The notes under the pieces were generated by a model, which saw nothing but the letters and a program-made list of their open reading frames with translations, did not search any database and was not told the DNA's origin. A stretch of 34,503 nucleotides of DNA from Alphaproteobacteria bacterium MarineAlpha3_Bin2 (GTDB lineage Bacteria > Pseudomonadota > Alphaproteobacteria > Rhodospirillales > Casp-alpha2): NCBI GenBank assembly GCA_002938315.1, contig PTLL01000016.1, forward strand, positions 1 through 34,503, written 5' to 3'. Below are positions 23,224 to 32,004 of this stretch, in pieces. How positions within the stretch are numbered: position 1 is the stretch's first letter; every line of letters starts with the position of its first letter. The translations under genes were made by a program, and so were the position numbers.

Positions 23224-25191
23224 TTAAAGGCCGTATTTAGGAAACTTAGAATTGGTTTTCTTGAGCGAACGATATCTGGATAACGTCCACAGCGGGAAAT
23301 AGGCGCTATAGCCGTGGTAGCGGAGATAGAAAATGCGCGGAAAGCCGACGGCATTAAAATATTCTTCGTGCCAATTGCCGCCGTCGCGCTCTGCATTCAA
23401 CAAATATTCTACACCGCGTGCAACGCTATTACTGTCCACTTCCCCGGCCGCCATCAGGCCCATCAGCGCCCAGGACGTCTGCGACGGAGTGCTGGTTTTT
23501 ACCTCGTCGCGGCGGTACTGCCAATAAGTGGAGCAATCTTCGCCCCAACCACCGTCAGGGCGCTGCACGTATTTCAACCAATCTACGGCTTTGCGGATAT
23601 GGCGGGCCTGCATGTTCTCCCCGGCGGCATTAAAGGCGCACAGAACTGACCAGGTTCCGTAGACATAGTTATTACCCCAGCGACCGAACCAGGACCCCTC
23701 CTTTTCCTGCTCGCTGCGGAGAAACGCCAGCCCCTTGGCCATCACCGGGTGATCTGTTTCATAGCCCAGTTGCGCCAGCATCCCCAAACACCGGGCACTA
23801 ACGTCGGCCGTTGGCGGGTCCAGAAGGGCGCCGTGGTCAGCGAAGGGAAGGTTTTGCAGGAAAAAATGGTTGTTATCGGCGTCGAATGCCCCCCAACCGC
23901 CATTTATGCTCTGCATGCCGATGATCCATTCGGTGCCACGTTCAATGGCTTCGCGGTATTTTTCGGGATCGGCCCGGTGCAGCGCCATGACAACGACGGC
24001 GGTGTCGTCCACATCCGGGTAATAATCATTCCAATATTGGAAAGCCCAGCCCCCGGGACGAACGTGGCCGCGATTGGCGGCCCAATCGCCTTGGACCTCG
24101 AATATTTGGCGCCCGAGCAGCCACTCATTGGCCTTGGCTAGAATCGGATCGTCCTTTGTCAGGCCTGATTCCAACATCGCGTGCGCAGCCAGCCCGGTAT
24201 CCCAGACCGGCGACAGGCAAGGCTGGCAATAGCCCCAGTCATCGCGCAGCACTAAAAGCTTGTCGATAGCTTGGCGGCAAATGACGTAATCGGGATGGTC
24301 CTTCGGGTATTCCAGGGCATCGAAGGCCATCAGGGCATTGGCCATGGCTGGGAAAATTCCGCCCAGACCGTCCTCGCCGTTAAGCCGTTCAGAAATGAAG
24401 TCCACGGCCTTGCTGATGGCTCTGCGTTCCAACCATTTGGGCATTAACGGCTGCACCATCCGGGCGGCGTAATCGACGCCCAGCATCACCCAGCCCAAAA
24501 ACTTGCCGGTTGGATTGGTAAGATAGAATCGATGTTCGTGCGCCGGCTTGACGAATAATTCCCGGATATCGACGCCGTGCTGATTGCGGGCCAGCGGCTT
24601 TAACGCCGCCAAAATTTTCAATGGCACCATCACCGTGCGGGACCAATAGGACACCTTGTTAATGTGAAACGGGGCCCATTTCGGCAACAGCAACGCCTCG
24701 ACGCGGATCACCGGCACCGCCCGCCAAGGAACCTGTCCGAAAAGTGCCAAGGCAAACCGGGTGAAAACGTTGGCCTTGGCGGCGCCGCCATGTTCCAGGA
24801 TAGCCTTGCGCGCCCATCTCATGTAGGGCGCCTCGATGTCCTCGCCGGTCAGCTTGAGAGCGAAATACGCCTTAACCGATGCGCTGAGATTGAAATCACC
24901 GTCATGATATAACGGCCAACCGCCGTGATCGCCCTGGGTTTCCTTGAGATAGGCCGCCAATTTGGATTCGGTATCTTCATCAACCTCATCCAGGTAGTGG
25001 TTTAGCATGATGTACTCAGACGGGATGGTGGCATCGGCTTCCAGTTCGAACGCCCAATGGCCGTCGGAAGCCTGACGATCAGCCAGCCAGGCGCGTGCCT
25101 CTTCGACGACGGCGTCTACTCCGTTTAAATCAAAATCCTTGGAGGCTTTTGACCCGTCTGTGGGGTGTGGGACTACTTCCAACTTGACCAT
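23224..25191 (-). CDS. shc: Squalene-hopene cyclase
   Basis: A 655-residue triterpene cyclase with the protonating DxDD motif as DVDD at residues 393-396. Several QW repeats are present, for example DGHWAFELEAD near 43, GDHGGWPLY near 87, GGWGAFDAD, GSWFGRWGNNYVYGTW and GGWGEDCSTYWQ. It is a monotopic membrane enzyme converting squalene to hopene and hopanol. It lies 101 nt downstream of hpnE and 4 nt upstream of hpnG. The longer gap before it may contain its own promoter. Length and catalytic motifs are all standard. Confidence 0.97.
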   Translation of the reverse strand: MVKLEVVPHPTDGSKASKDFDLNGVDAVVEEARAWLADRQASDGHWAFELEADATIPSEYIMLNHYLDEVDEDTESKLAAYLKETQGDHGGWPLYHDGDFNLSASVKAYFALKLTGEDIEAPYMRWARKAILEHGGAAKANVFTRFALALFGQVPWRAVPVIRVEALLLPKWAPFHINKVSYWSRTVMVPLKILAALKPLARNQHGVDIRELFVKPAHEHRFYLTNPTGKFLGWVMLGVDYAARMVQPLMPKWLERRAISKAVDFISERLNGEDGLGGIFPAMANALMAFDALEYPKDHPDYVICRQAIDKLLVLRDDWGYCQPCLSPVWDTGLAAHAMLESGLTKDDPILAKANEWLLGRQIFEVQGDWAANRGHVRPGGWAFQYWNDYYPDVDDTAVVVMALHRADPEKYREAIERGTEWIIGMQSINGGWGAFDADNNHFFLQNLPFADHGALLDPPTADVSARCLGMLAQLGYETDHPVMAKGLAFLRSEQEKEGSWFGRWGNNYVYGTWSVLCAFNAAGENMQARHIRKAVDWLKYVQRPDGGWGEDCSTYWQYRRDEVKTSTPSQTSWALMGLMAAGEVDSNSVARGVEYLLNAERDGGNWHEEYFNAVGFPRIFYLRYHGYSAYFPLWTLSRYRSLKKTNSKFPKYGL

Positions 25192-25292
25192 GTAGGCCGC
25201 CTAGTTTCCAAATTTCTCAGAAGCACGTTTGGGGAATGCCCGATGCCGTCCCGCCGAAATGCCAATAGACCGTTTGTGTCAAATAAAACCAA

Positions 25293-26546
25293 CTAATTCA
25301 AGTTTTCTAAGTCAGCGTCAGACGCCATGACACCGGACCTGAGGGTTCCCTCGATGGTCGCCGGAAGGCCGGTATCGGTCCAATCACCGGCCAGGAACAG
25401 GTTGTTCAACGCCGTTCTGGCCGGTGGCCGGCGCCCAACCTGGCTTGGTGTTTGCGCGAAGGTGGCGCGCTTTTCCTTGACGATTCGCCATGTCGGCATC
25501 GGTGCAACGCCTAGATTTAACGCCTTGGCGACGTCCGCCCACAGACGTCCGGCAATCACTTCCGTCGGCTGCTCGACCAAATCATCGGCGGCGCTGACAG
25601 TAACCGAAACGATATCGCCGCGCACGAATAGCCATTGCGCCACCCCGCCGATCAGTCCCAGAAATGAGAAGCCTTCGGTTTTTTGCGCCAGCCGGAAATG
25701 CCCGTTAACGATGGCGCGGAAATCATCCGGCGCGCCCAGGCCCGGCACCAATTCAGCGGCGGCGCTGGGCGGCACCGCCAGGATAATGCTGTCGCCCTCA
25801 CCTAGGTTCACCGTGTCCTGGCCTAGGGTCAATGCTGTCACCCGGTTGCTGTCTATGGTGAGTTTTCTGAGCCGGTTATTGAAAGACACCTCGGCGCCCC
25901 GGTCCTTAAGGACCGCCAAGGCCGGATCGACGAAGCTTTCGCTTAATCCCACCTTGGCCGTCAACGGGCGGCAAGCCGACCCGCCCCGGCCCATCGTTTC
26001 AAAGATCACCGGCCACAACAGCGAAGCGGCGGCTTCATCACCATCGGTATTGAGAACGGCAACCGCCAGGGGCTCCCAAAAACGCCGGTAAAGGGCGTTA
26101 TCAGGGCCTAAGCATTGGGCGACGGTGGCCTCCTTCCCGGCAAACGCCAAGTGAAACGCCTTCAAGTAATCTAAACGCCGGGCACCGGGAACGCGCCCAC
26201 CTTTCGACAGCATCGCCCGGGGCAGGAAACCGGCGTCGAGGGCGACCGTCCATTGTTCGGCGCTTTCAAGGTCGTAAAAAGGGAATTCCGGCGCCGTGGG
26301 CCCGGTGAGACTGTCCGAAGCGCCAATTTCTTTCAGGTAGCCCATGACCGCCCGGTTGCCGCTAAGCACCAAGTGATTGCCATTGTCGATGCGGTGATCA
26401 AGAGTGGCGTCATGGTAGGATCGGCAGCGGCCACCGGCGTGGCCTGAGGCCTCATAAAGGCTGACGTCGCGCCCGGCCTTGAGCAGATTGATCGCTGCTG
26501 ACAAGCCGGCAAGACCGGCGCCGACAATGTGCGTGTGCCCCGCCAT
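25293..26546 (-). CDS. hpnE: HpnE, hydroxysqualene dehydroxylase (FAD-dependent)
   Basis: A 417-residue flavoprotein of the amine-oxidase/phytoene-desaturase type. The dinucleotide-binding VGAGLAGLSAA is at residues 8-18, with EASGHAGGRC following, and the FAD-binding C-terminal block is LAGDWTDTGLPATIEG. HpnE reduces hydroxysqualene to squalene in the HpnC-D-E route. Its ATG overlaps the hpnD stop by one base (TAATG), so the two are translationally coupled. The family and pathway placement are secure from gene order. Confidence 0.95.
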   Translation of the reverse strand: MAGHTHIVGAGLAGLSAAINLLKAGRDVSLYEASGHAGGRCRSYHDATLDHRIDNGNHLVLSGNRAVMGYLKEIGASDSLTGPTAPEFPFYDLESAEQWTVALDAGFLPRAMLSKGGRVPGARRLDYLKAFHLAFAGKEATVAQCLGPDNALYRRFWEPLAVAVLNTDGDEAAASLLWPVIFETMGRGGSACRPLTAKVGLSESFVDPALAVLKDRGAEVSFNNRLRKLTIDSNRVTALTLGQDTVNLGEGDSIILAVPPSAAAELVPGLGAPDDFRAIVNGHFRLAQKTEGFSFLGLIGGVAQWLFVRGDIVSVTVSAADDLVEQPTEVIAGRLWADVAKALNLGVAPMPTWRIVKEKRATFAQTPSQVGRRPPARTALNNLFLAGDWTDTGLPATIEGTLRSGVMASDADLENLN

Positions 26547-27406
26547 TAAAAGACCCCATACCGCAGCACCACCCAGAACTTGCTAATATTGGACAAGCTC
26601 ACCGGCTGGTTCAGGTGCTGCCAGCCACGCTGCTTGAGCTTGGTGAAAATCCGCCTGTAGATTTCCATCATCATGATGGCAGGGCGAATTTGTTCTCGGT
26701 TGCATTCGGCGGCGGCGGCATCGGCCTGGCTAAAATGGCGCTGGGCGACGTCGGCCAGGGTCTCGCAGGCCTGTGGGAAGGCCGGATGCCTAAGAATGGA
26801 CGGCAAATCCTCGGCATCGATGTCATAAGACTCCAACAGGTCGCGGGGAACGTACAAACGCCCGCGTTTAGCATCTTCGGAAATATCGCGCAGAATATTG
26901 GTCAATTGCAGGGCCAGGCCTTGGTGAAAGGCCAGCCGTTGGCCCATTTCATCGTCAAGGCCAAAGACACGGACGGACAGCCTTCCGACGGCGCAAGCGA
27001 CGCGATCACAATACAGCGTCAGTTCGTCCATATCGGCGATTTTGATATTGATTTCGGCATCCATTTCCATACCGTCGATGACGGCGCGGAAATCTTCTTT
27101 TTTGAGCCCGAATACTGCCACCGGGCGCTGCAAGGCCAGGGCGATGGAATTTCTAGGCCTGTCCGCGTAAAGCCGTTCGATCTCGCCGCGCCAAAGTCCC
27201 AAGACGGCGCGTTTTTGCTCTTCGCCGTCGGCGCCGTCGGCGATATCGTCGACCTCGCGGCAGAATGCATAAATGGCGTACATGGCCTGGCGTTTTTGCT
27301 CAGGGAGTCGCCGCATAGCCCAATAAAACGACGTTCCGGCACGCCGCACGATGGCTTCCACATAAGCTGTGGATTCTGCTTCGGTGAGGGGGGACGCAGT
27401 GCTCAT
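26546..27406 (-). CDS. hpnD: HpnD, presqualene diphosphate synthase
   Basis: The frame is open upstream to 27628, but the ATG at 27406 starts the conserved protein, giving 286 residues. The two aspartate-rich motifs for magnesium-diphosphate binding are DDIAD (near residue 53) and LRDISED. They are flanked by AIYAFCREVDD and GRLYVPRD. It condenses two farnesyl diphosphates to presqualene diphosphate. It lies 41 nt after hpnB and is coupled to hpnE. It is a paralogue of hpnC two genes away. Confidence 0.95.
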   Translation of the reverse strand: MSTASPLTEAESTAYVEAIVRRAGTSFYWAMRRLPEQKRQAMYAIYAFCREVDDIADGADGEEQKRAVLGLWRGEIERLYADRPRNSIALALQRPVAVFGLKKEDFRAVIDGMEMDAEINIKIADMDELTLYCDRVACAVGRLSVRVFGLDDEMGQRLAFHQGLALQLTNILRDISEDAKRGRLYVPRDLLESYDIDAEDLPSILRHPAFPQACETLADVAQRHFSQADAAAAECNREQIRPAIMMMEIYRRIFTKLKQRGWQHLNQPVSLSNISKFWVVLRYGVF

Positions 27407-27447
27407 GGGGCTATGGATACACGCAAGTGGCTTCTGCGTCACCCTTC

Positions 27448-28596
27448 CTAAGCGGTTTTGTAATGACGCCCTTTCCAGGCGCCGCCCCGGCCCCGCCAGT
27501 AACGGATAGCCGATGAAACCGTCATCAAGGTGAACAGAAACGCCGCCACCGGCAACAGCAGGCTCCACGCTTTCGGCATCCCATAGAGGATCAACGTCGG
27601 CCAGAAGGCAATTCCCATCAGCCCCCACCAGGTTAGAACCCCCAATGCCGCTCCAGCTCCCCCGCCGAGAACACCTGACGCCGCAATCGGCGGCACCAGA
27701 TAGGCGATGCTCATGGCCAGCACCGTGCCGATCAGGGCCAGAATCGAGTTGCCCAACTGCCCGAAGGCGGTACGCGCCACCATCTCCCAGATTTCCGATA
27801 ACGCCCCGTAGGCCCGCTCACTTCGCACCTTGTTCGACAGCCCGAGCCAGATGGGACCGTATTTTTTGATCTGCCCGGCCAGGGCGCAATCGTCAATCAA
27901 GCGGTCGCGAATAGAGTCGACGCCGCCGATATGGCGCAGGGCGCCGCGGCGGATCAACATGCACCCCCCCGCCGCCGCGGCAAGCGGGCGGGCCGGATCG
28001 TTGACCCACGGAAATGGGTACAGCTTCTGAAAAAAGAAAATAAACGCCGGGATCAGCAGCTTCTCCCACAAGCTTTCGCACCGGAGCCGTACCATTAATG
28101 AGACCAGGTTAAGCCCGTCGACCTCTGCCTTGGCCACCAACCGGCGCAGGCTTTCCGAATCATGGGTGATATCGGCGTCGGTCAACAAAACGTATGCGGC
28201 ATCAGCGTCGATTTCCTCGGCGGCGTCGAGCCCTTGTTTCACTGCCCACAACTTGCCCGACCACCCATCGGCCAACGGCTTTCCGGTCACCACGCTCAGG
28301 CCCTTGGTCGCTGCGGCGTTAGCCACCTGGGCGGTGCCATCGTCGCTGTTGTCGTCGACCACGATTACCGAAACGGGGCCAGGGTAATCTTGTTCCAACA
28401 AGGACTTGACCGTACCCCCGATGGTCGGCGCCTCGTTGCGGGCCGGGATAACGCAGACTACACCGGGCCAGGGGTTCAAATCCGGGGTCGAATCAGTGAG
28501 GCGCTGATCGGCCCGCCAAAAACCGCCGCGCAGTATCAGTACGCCGACCCAGAAAAGCAGGGAAACGGACGCCACGATCAGGCCTGCCTGTTCCAT
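27448..28596 (-). CDS. hpnB: HpnB, hopanoid-associated family 2 glycosyltransferase
   Basis: The ATG at 28596 overlaps the hpnC stop by one base and gives 382 residues; an upstream in-frame start at 28632 lies inside hpnC. After an N-terminal membrane helix comes a GT-A domain with VIPARNEA, VIVVDDNSDDGTA and LLTDADI, then three or four C-terminal hydrophobic helices. HpnB is found in most hopanoid clusters. Its acceptor is not proven, but a hopanoid or linked lipid is expected. It sits between hpnC and hpnD in the operon. Confidence 0.92.
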   Translation of the reverse strand: MEQAGLIVASVSLLFWVGVLILRGGFWRADQRLTDSTPDLNPWPGVVCVIPARNEAPTIGGTVKSLLEQDYPGPVSVIVVDDNSDDGTAQVANAAATKGLSVVTGKPLADGWSGKLWAVKQGLDAAEEIDADAAYVLLTDADITHDSESLRRLVAKAEVDGLNLVSLMVRLRCESLWEKLLIPAFIFFFQKLYPFPWVNDPARPLAAAAGGCMLIRRGALRHIGGVDSIRDRLIDDCALAGQIKKYGPIWLGLSNKVRSERAYGALSEIWEMVARTAFGQLGNSILALIGTVLAMSIAYLVPPIAASGVLGGGAGAALGVLTWWGLMGIAFWPTLILYGMPKAWSLLLPVAAFLFTLMTVSSAIRYWRGRGGAWKGRHYKTA

Positions 28597-29471
28597 TAGA
28601 TCCAAACTCGGAGAGCGCCTTTGGCGCAGCACCAGATGTATTCACCCTTGGTCAATTGAACCCTTTCCGGCCCCAGTGGGTCACGTTCCCGCAGCCGCCG
28701 AACCAGTTGAAAGGCGATTTCCAGGATCGCCGCCGATTCCATCGCCAACCGCCGGCTTTTCAGGCCGTCCGGCAGCCCCTTGGCATCGGCCAACAGGGTT
28801 CCCGTGGCGCCCAGGCAACGGTCCAGAACCTGTCGCAGCGCCGGCGAAGTGCGGTCCTTAGCCAAGGTCTGGTCCAAGTCCTTGACGTCGATGCCCGCCG
28901 CGGCCATCCAATCCTCAGGCAGGTAAACCCGATCCAGGCTCAAATAGTCTTCCTGGCAGTCCTGTAAGTGATTGATCACCTGCAAGGCCATACACAACGC
29001 ATCCGAGTGACCATAGCCATCGGCGGAACCGCCGTGTAAATCCAGAAGGTAGCGCCCGACCGGGGCCGCCGACAGAAGACAATACCCCATCAGGTCATCC
29101 CAATCCCGATAGCGTAATTTGGTGGCATCCTGCTTGAAGGCGGTAATCAGGTCGATGCAATGATCGCTCTTGACCCCGGTTTCTGTCAGGCTATCGCGCA
29201 TTCTGTAGGCGGTTTGGTAGGCTAGATCCTTGTCGCCTTTGCCGAACAGGGCACGCTCAAACCCGTCGAGCCTTCGGACCTTTTCCTTTGCAGCCAAGTC
29301 GGGGCTATCGGCGATATCGTCGATGGCGCGGGCGAAAGCGTAAAATGTGGCGATGTGGGGACGCAACGCCGCCGGCAGCAGCCAAGAGCCGACGGGGAAA
29401 TTTTCGTAGGCCGCATCCTTGCCCGACGGCGTTTCCACACCTGCACCGGGATCACCTTTAACTTTTGGCAT
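28596..29471 (-). CDS. hpnC: HpnC, hydroxysqualene synthase
   Basis: A 291-residue squalene/phytoene-synthase-fold protein with AIDDIADSPD and NHLQDCQEDYLSLDRVYLPED, the two aspartate-rich magnesium sites. In the HpnC-D-E pathway it converts presqualene diphosphate to hydroxysqualene. The start at 29471 gives a short polar leader before ENFPVGSWLLP, where homology begins. It is 25 nt after mlaC and coupled to hpnB by a TAATG overlap, making the probable operon mlaC-hpnC-B-D-E-shc-G. Confidence 0.95.
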   Translation of the reverse strand: MPKVKGDPGAGVETPSGKDAAYENFPVGSWLLPAALRPHIATFYAFARAIDDIADSPDLAAKEKVRRLDGFERALFGKGDKDLAYQTAYRMRDSLTETGVKSDHCIDLITAFKQDATKLRYRDWDDLMGYCLLSAAPVGRYLLDLHGGSADGYGHSDALCMALQVINHLQDCQEDYLSLDRVYLPEDWMAAAGIDVKDLDQTLAKDRTSPALRQVLDRCLGATGTLLADAKGLPDGLKSRRLAMESAAILEIAFQLVRRLRERDPLGPERVQLTKGEYIWCCAKGALRVWI

Positions 29472-29496
29472 CAGGGAGACAACCCGAAACGCGCCA

Positions 29497-30138
29497 TCAG
29501 TAGTTGTCTTTTATCCGTTTCTTGAGTTCCACGAGCAAAGGGTTCAGTTCACCACCGTTTGATTTGATGAACGACGAGAATTCCGATTTCTGGGTCATAA
29601 TCATGGAAATGCCTTCGACCATGACATCGATGATGGTGTAGACACCGTTCTTTTGCCTCACCCGCCAATTAACCTTCAGCGGTTTGGCGCCGTCATTGGC
29701 CTTTACCATGGTGGTATAGACAAGGGCGTCTTTCTTGTTTCGTACCTCGACACGCTTAACCAGCAGTTTTTCACCCGAATATTTTTCAAACCGCTCGGCG
29801 TAGATAACCACCATCAAGTCCTCGAAAAGCTTGAGGTATTCACTCTTTACCTCGTCACTGGCCTTTCGCCAATGGCGCCCAATCACAAATTTCGCGATAC
29901 CCTTAAGGGCAAAATTCTTGTGCATCAGGGTACGGAAACGGTCGGCGCGTTCAGCTTTGGTAATGTCCTTGACCGTCAGCATGGTAATCGCGTCTTCGGT
30001 CACTCCCTTGATAAAATTCATGGCGCCATCGCCGAATTCATCGGCGCGGGCCGTGCCCGGTAGCGAGCCAAAGGAGATCAAGGCAACAATCAATATGGAA
30101 GCCAGCCAGGGGCTGAAAAAATTACTACGGCGTGCCAT
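29497..30138 (-). CDS. mlaC: MlaC-family periplasmic phospholipid-binding protein
   Basis: A 213-residue protein with a signal peptide cut near ARA-DEF and the MlaC/Ttg2D fold: KFVIGRHWRKAS, YAERFEKYSGEKL, VNWRVRQKNG and DVMVEGISMI. The VEGISM segment marks classical MlaC rather than the HpnM type seen at 6240-7537. MlaC shuttles phospholipid between MlaA and the MlaFEDB complex. No mla ABC genes are in the window. It is the first gene of the hopanoid operon, 25 nt before hpnC, tying a lipid shuttle to hopanoid production. Confidence 0.87.
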   Translation of the reverse strand: MARRSNFFSPWLASILIVALISFGSLPGTARADEFGDGAMNFIKGVTEDAITMLTVKDITKAERADRFRTLMHKNFALKGIAKFVIGRHWRKASDEVKSEYLKLFEDLMVVIYAERFEKYSGEKLLVKRVEVRNKKDALVYTTMVKANDGAKPLKVNWRVRQKNGVYTIIDVMVEGISMIMTQKSEFSSFIKSNGGELNPLLVELKKRIKDNY

Positions 30139-30269
30139 AAAAAAACCCTCCGGAAACTATCCCGTATCCTATCAGATTAGGAAAATCCTGTCGGCACGGA
30201 AATTCGCAATCCGCAATGACCAGAATATCCCTTCTCCGATACTACAGACTGCCAAAGGCACAGAGGAAA

Positions 30270-30503
30270 TCAAAGAAGAATCGGCACCGCCCCTGAGAAA
30301 TCAGCTTCCTGCAAATCGGCCGAAGAAAAATCCGCAAATTTAACATTTGCGCCTTTGAAAATTGCTTAGCTCAGATTCTTTTTAACAAAATTTGAGCGTT
30401 CAACATTTGCTCCGGAAACGTCAAACCGTTCTCCGTTTTTTCCATCAGATGATAGCCACTCCAGATGGAGACTTAATTTATCATGAAGGGATTTTTTCGG
30501 CAC
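30270..30503 (-). pseudogene. Pentapeptide-repeat protein gene interrupted by a stop codon
   Basis: Reading from a GTG at 30503 (GAG-rich ribosome site upstream), the frame gives an N-terminus ending DGKNGERFDVSGANVERSNF. An in-frame TAA then falls at codon 46 (30368-30366). The same frame continues as AIFKGANVKFADFSSADLQE and stops at 30270 after 77 codons. Successive quintets (ANVER, SNFVK, KNLS*, AIFKG, ANVKF, ADFSS, ADLQE, ADFSG) show the A(D/N)LXX pentapeptide periodicity, unbroken across the stop. The stop takes a variable position of a quintet. Pentapeptide proteins form a right-handed beta-helix; functions vary. It is a recently broken or short decayed gene, or a base error in the sequence. 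Confidence 0.7.
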
Positions 30504-30519
30504 CTCTCGCCGCCCTTGC

Positions 30520-30535
30520 AAAGGATTAATCCTTT
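30520..30535. promoter_or_regulatory. Perfect 16-bp palindrome AAAGGATTAATCCTTT
   Basis: AAAGGATT directly abuts its reverse complement AATCCTTT. It sits 17 bp upstream of the GTG of the pentapeptide-repeat pseudogene and 150 bp before the Fe-dehydrogenase gene. With no loop it resembles an operator for a dimeric repressor more than a terminator. The regulator is unknown. Confidence 0.4.
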
Positions 30536-30685
30536 TCTAGCATTTGTATAGAGTAACAAAATTCTGATCCGTTTGGAAATATCTTGCTCCATGGTGGGCA
30601 TTGTTATCTCTTTCGCTTCCGTCCTTTTTTGTTTCCACCCCCCCCACTATGATCAAATAAAGCCAAATATAGGAAAGCCAACACC

Positions 30686-31993
30686 ATGACCCTCGACCCT
30701 TATTTCGAACCTAGCGAAGGCGGTGACATCGCCTTTAGCGTCGAGGCGCCGAAAATAAAGTTCGGGCCGGGCTCGCTAGCCGAAATCGGCGACGACGCCA
30801 AAGCCTTGGGGATGACCCGCGTTGCGCTTTATACCGACCCCACGGTTGCCAAACTGAACCCAGTGGCGGTGGCCGAAGGCTCGCTGAAGGCCGCCGGCAT
30901 CGATGTCGCTATTTTTGATGAGACTGAAGTCGAGCCCACCGACCGGTCATTCAAGGCCGGCACCGCGTTTGCCGAAGAGGGGAAATTCGATGGTTTTGTT
31001 TCCGTCGGCGGCGGTTCGGTCATGGACACCTGTAAGGCATCGAACCTGTATGCCACCTACCCGGACGACTTCCTGGCCTATGTCAACGCCCCCATCGGCG
31101 AGGCCAAACCGGTGCCGGGACCGTTGAAGCCCCATATCGCCTGCCCGACCACGTTCGGCACCGCGTCCGAATGTACCGGCATCGCCGTGTTCGACTTACT
31201 TGAGATGGAGGCCAAAACCGGTATCGCCCACGCCCGGCTGCGGCCCAATTTAGGAATCCTCGACCCCACTGCGCTGGCCACCCTGCCGCGCTCCATCGTC
31301 GCCGCCAACGGCTTCGACGTTTTTAGTCACGCCGTCGAAAGCCTGACCGCCCGACCGTTCAGCCATCGACCGGCGCCTGAAAATTCAACCCTGCGGCCCT
31401 TGGGCCAGGGCGCAAATCCCTATAGCGACCTGGCCTGTACCGAGGCGATCCGGCTGATCGGCGCCAATCTGATCGGCGCCGTTAACGACGACGATAACAC
31501 CAAGGCCCATGAGCCGTTGATGTTCGCGGGCATGCTGGCCGGTATCGGTTTCGGCAACGCCGGGTGTCACCTGCCGCACGGCATGTCCTATGCCGTCGCC
31601 GGGTTGGTGCGGGGCTACAACGCGCCGGGATGGCCTTCCAACCACCCGATGGTGCCGCACGGGATTTCGGTCATCGTCAACGCGCCGGCGGTGTTCCGGT
31701 TTACCGGGCCGGCGTGTCCCGAACGCCACCTGAAGGCCGCAGAAGCCATGGGCGCCGATATTTCCGGCGCGGGCCTAGAAGACGCCGGCAATGTCCTTGC
31801 CGACCGGGTTATCGATATGATGCGCCAAACCGGCATCCCCAACGGGTTATCCGGCGTCGGCTATGACGAAAACGACCTCGATGCCCTGACCGACAGGGCA
31901 TTCATCCAAAAACGCCTGCTTGTTAATTCGGCGCTGGAGCCCGATCGGGAACAACTCAAGGATCTGTTTAGGGACTCGCTAAGTTATTGGTAG
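30686..31993 (+). CDS. Iron-containing alcohol dehydrogenase, hydroxyacid-oxoacid transhydrogenase-like
   Basis: A 435-residue group III Fe-dependent dehydrogenase. The nucleotide-binding GGGS is at 108-111; probable metal ligands are Asp211, His215, His298 and His325 (NGFDVFSHAVE, GCHLPHGMSYAV, MVPHG). The insert RPFSHRPAPENSTLRPLGQG and the overall length match the ADHFE1/HOT group, which oxidises 4-hydroxybutyrate using 2-oxoglutarate without free NAD release. AGGAAAG precedes the ATG. It converges on the comC-type gene with an 11-nt gap. The family is secure; the exact substrate in this organism is not. Confidence 0.88.
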   Translation: MTLDPYFEPSEGGDIAFSVEAPKIKFGPGSLAEIGDDAKALGMTRVALYTDPTVAKLNPVAVAEGSLKAAGIDVAIFDETEVEPTDRSFKAGTAFAEEGKFDGFVSVGGGSVMDTCKASNLYATYPDDFLAYVNAPIGEAKPVPGPLKPHIACPTTFGTASECTGIAVFDLLEMEAKTGIAHARLRPNLGILDPTALATLPRSIVAANGFDVFSHAVESLTARPFSHRPAPENSTLRPLGQGANPYSDLACTEAIRLIGANLIGAVNDDDNTKAHEPLMFAGMLAGIGFGNAGCHLPHGMSYAVAGLVRGYNAPGWPSNHPMVPHGISVIVNAPAVFRFTGPACPERHLKAAEAMGADISGAGLEDAGNVLADRVIDMMRQTGIPNGLSGVGYDENDLDALTDRAFIQKRLLVNSALEPDREQLKDLFRDSLSYW

Positions 31994-32004
31994 GGGGTTA
32001 GAGC

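Larger units (their letters stand above)
30139..30685. other. AT-rich spacer between mlaC and the Fe-dehydrogenase gene
   Basis: About 550 bp that holds the broken pentapeptide-repeat gene (30270-30503) and the 16-bp palindrome (30520-30535). It must also contain the promoters of the mlaC-hpn operon (toward the left) and the dehydrogenase (toward the right). The base composition is clearly more AT-rich than the flanking genes, as expected for relic DNA. I see no RNA gene. Confidence 0.5.

Noticed and set aside
23220-23396. Long hpnG N-terminus reaching 23396
   Set aside because: It lies entirely inside shc in another frame and does not resemble nucleoside phosphorylases.
27407-27628. Long hpnD N-terminus reaching 27628
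   Set aside because: It covers the hpnB 3' end in another frame; conserved sequence starts at the ATG at 27406.
30686-31993. Fe-dehydrogenase as the missing phosphonoacetaldehyde reductase of the phosphonate pathway
   Set aside because: Length and the PENSTLRPLG-type insert match hydroxyacid-oxoacid transhydrogenase, and it lies 11 kb or more away beside sulfolactate genes.
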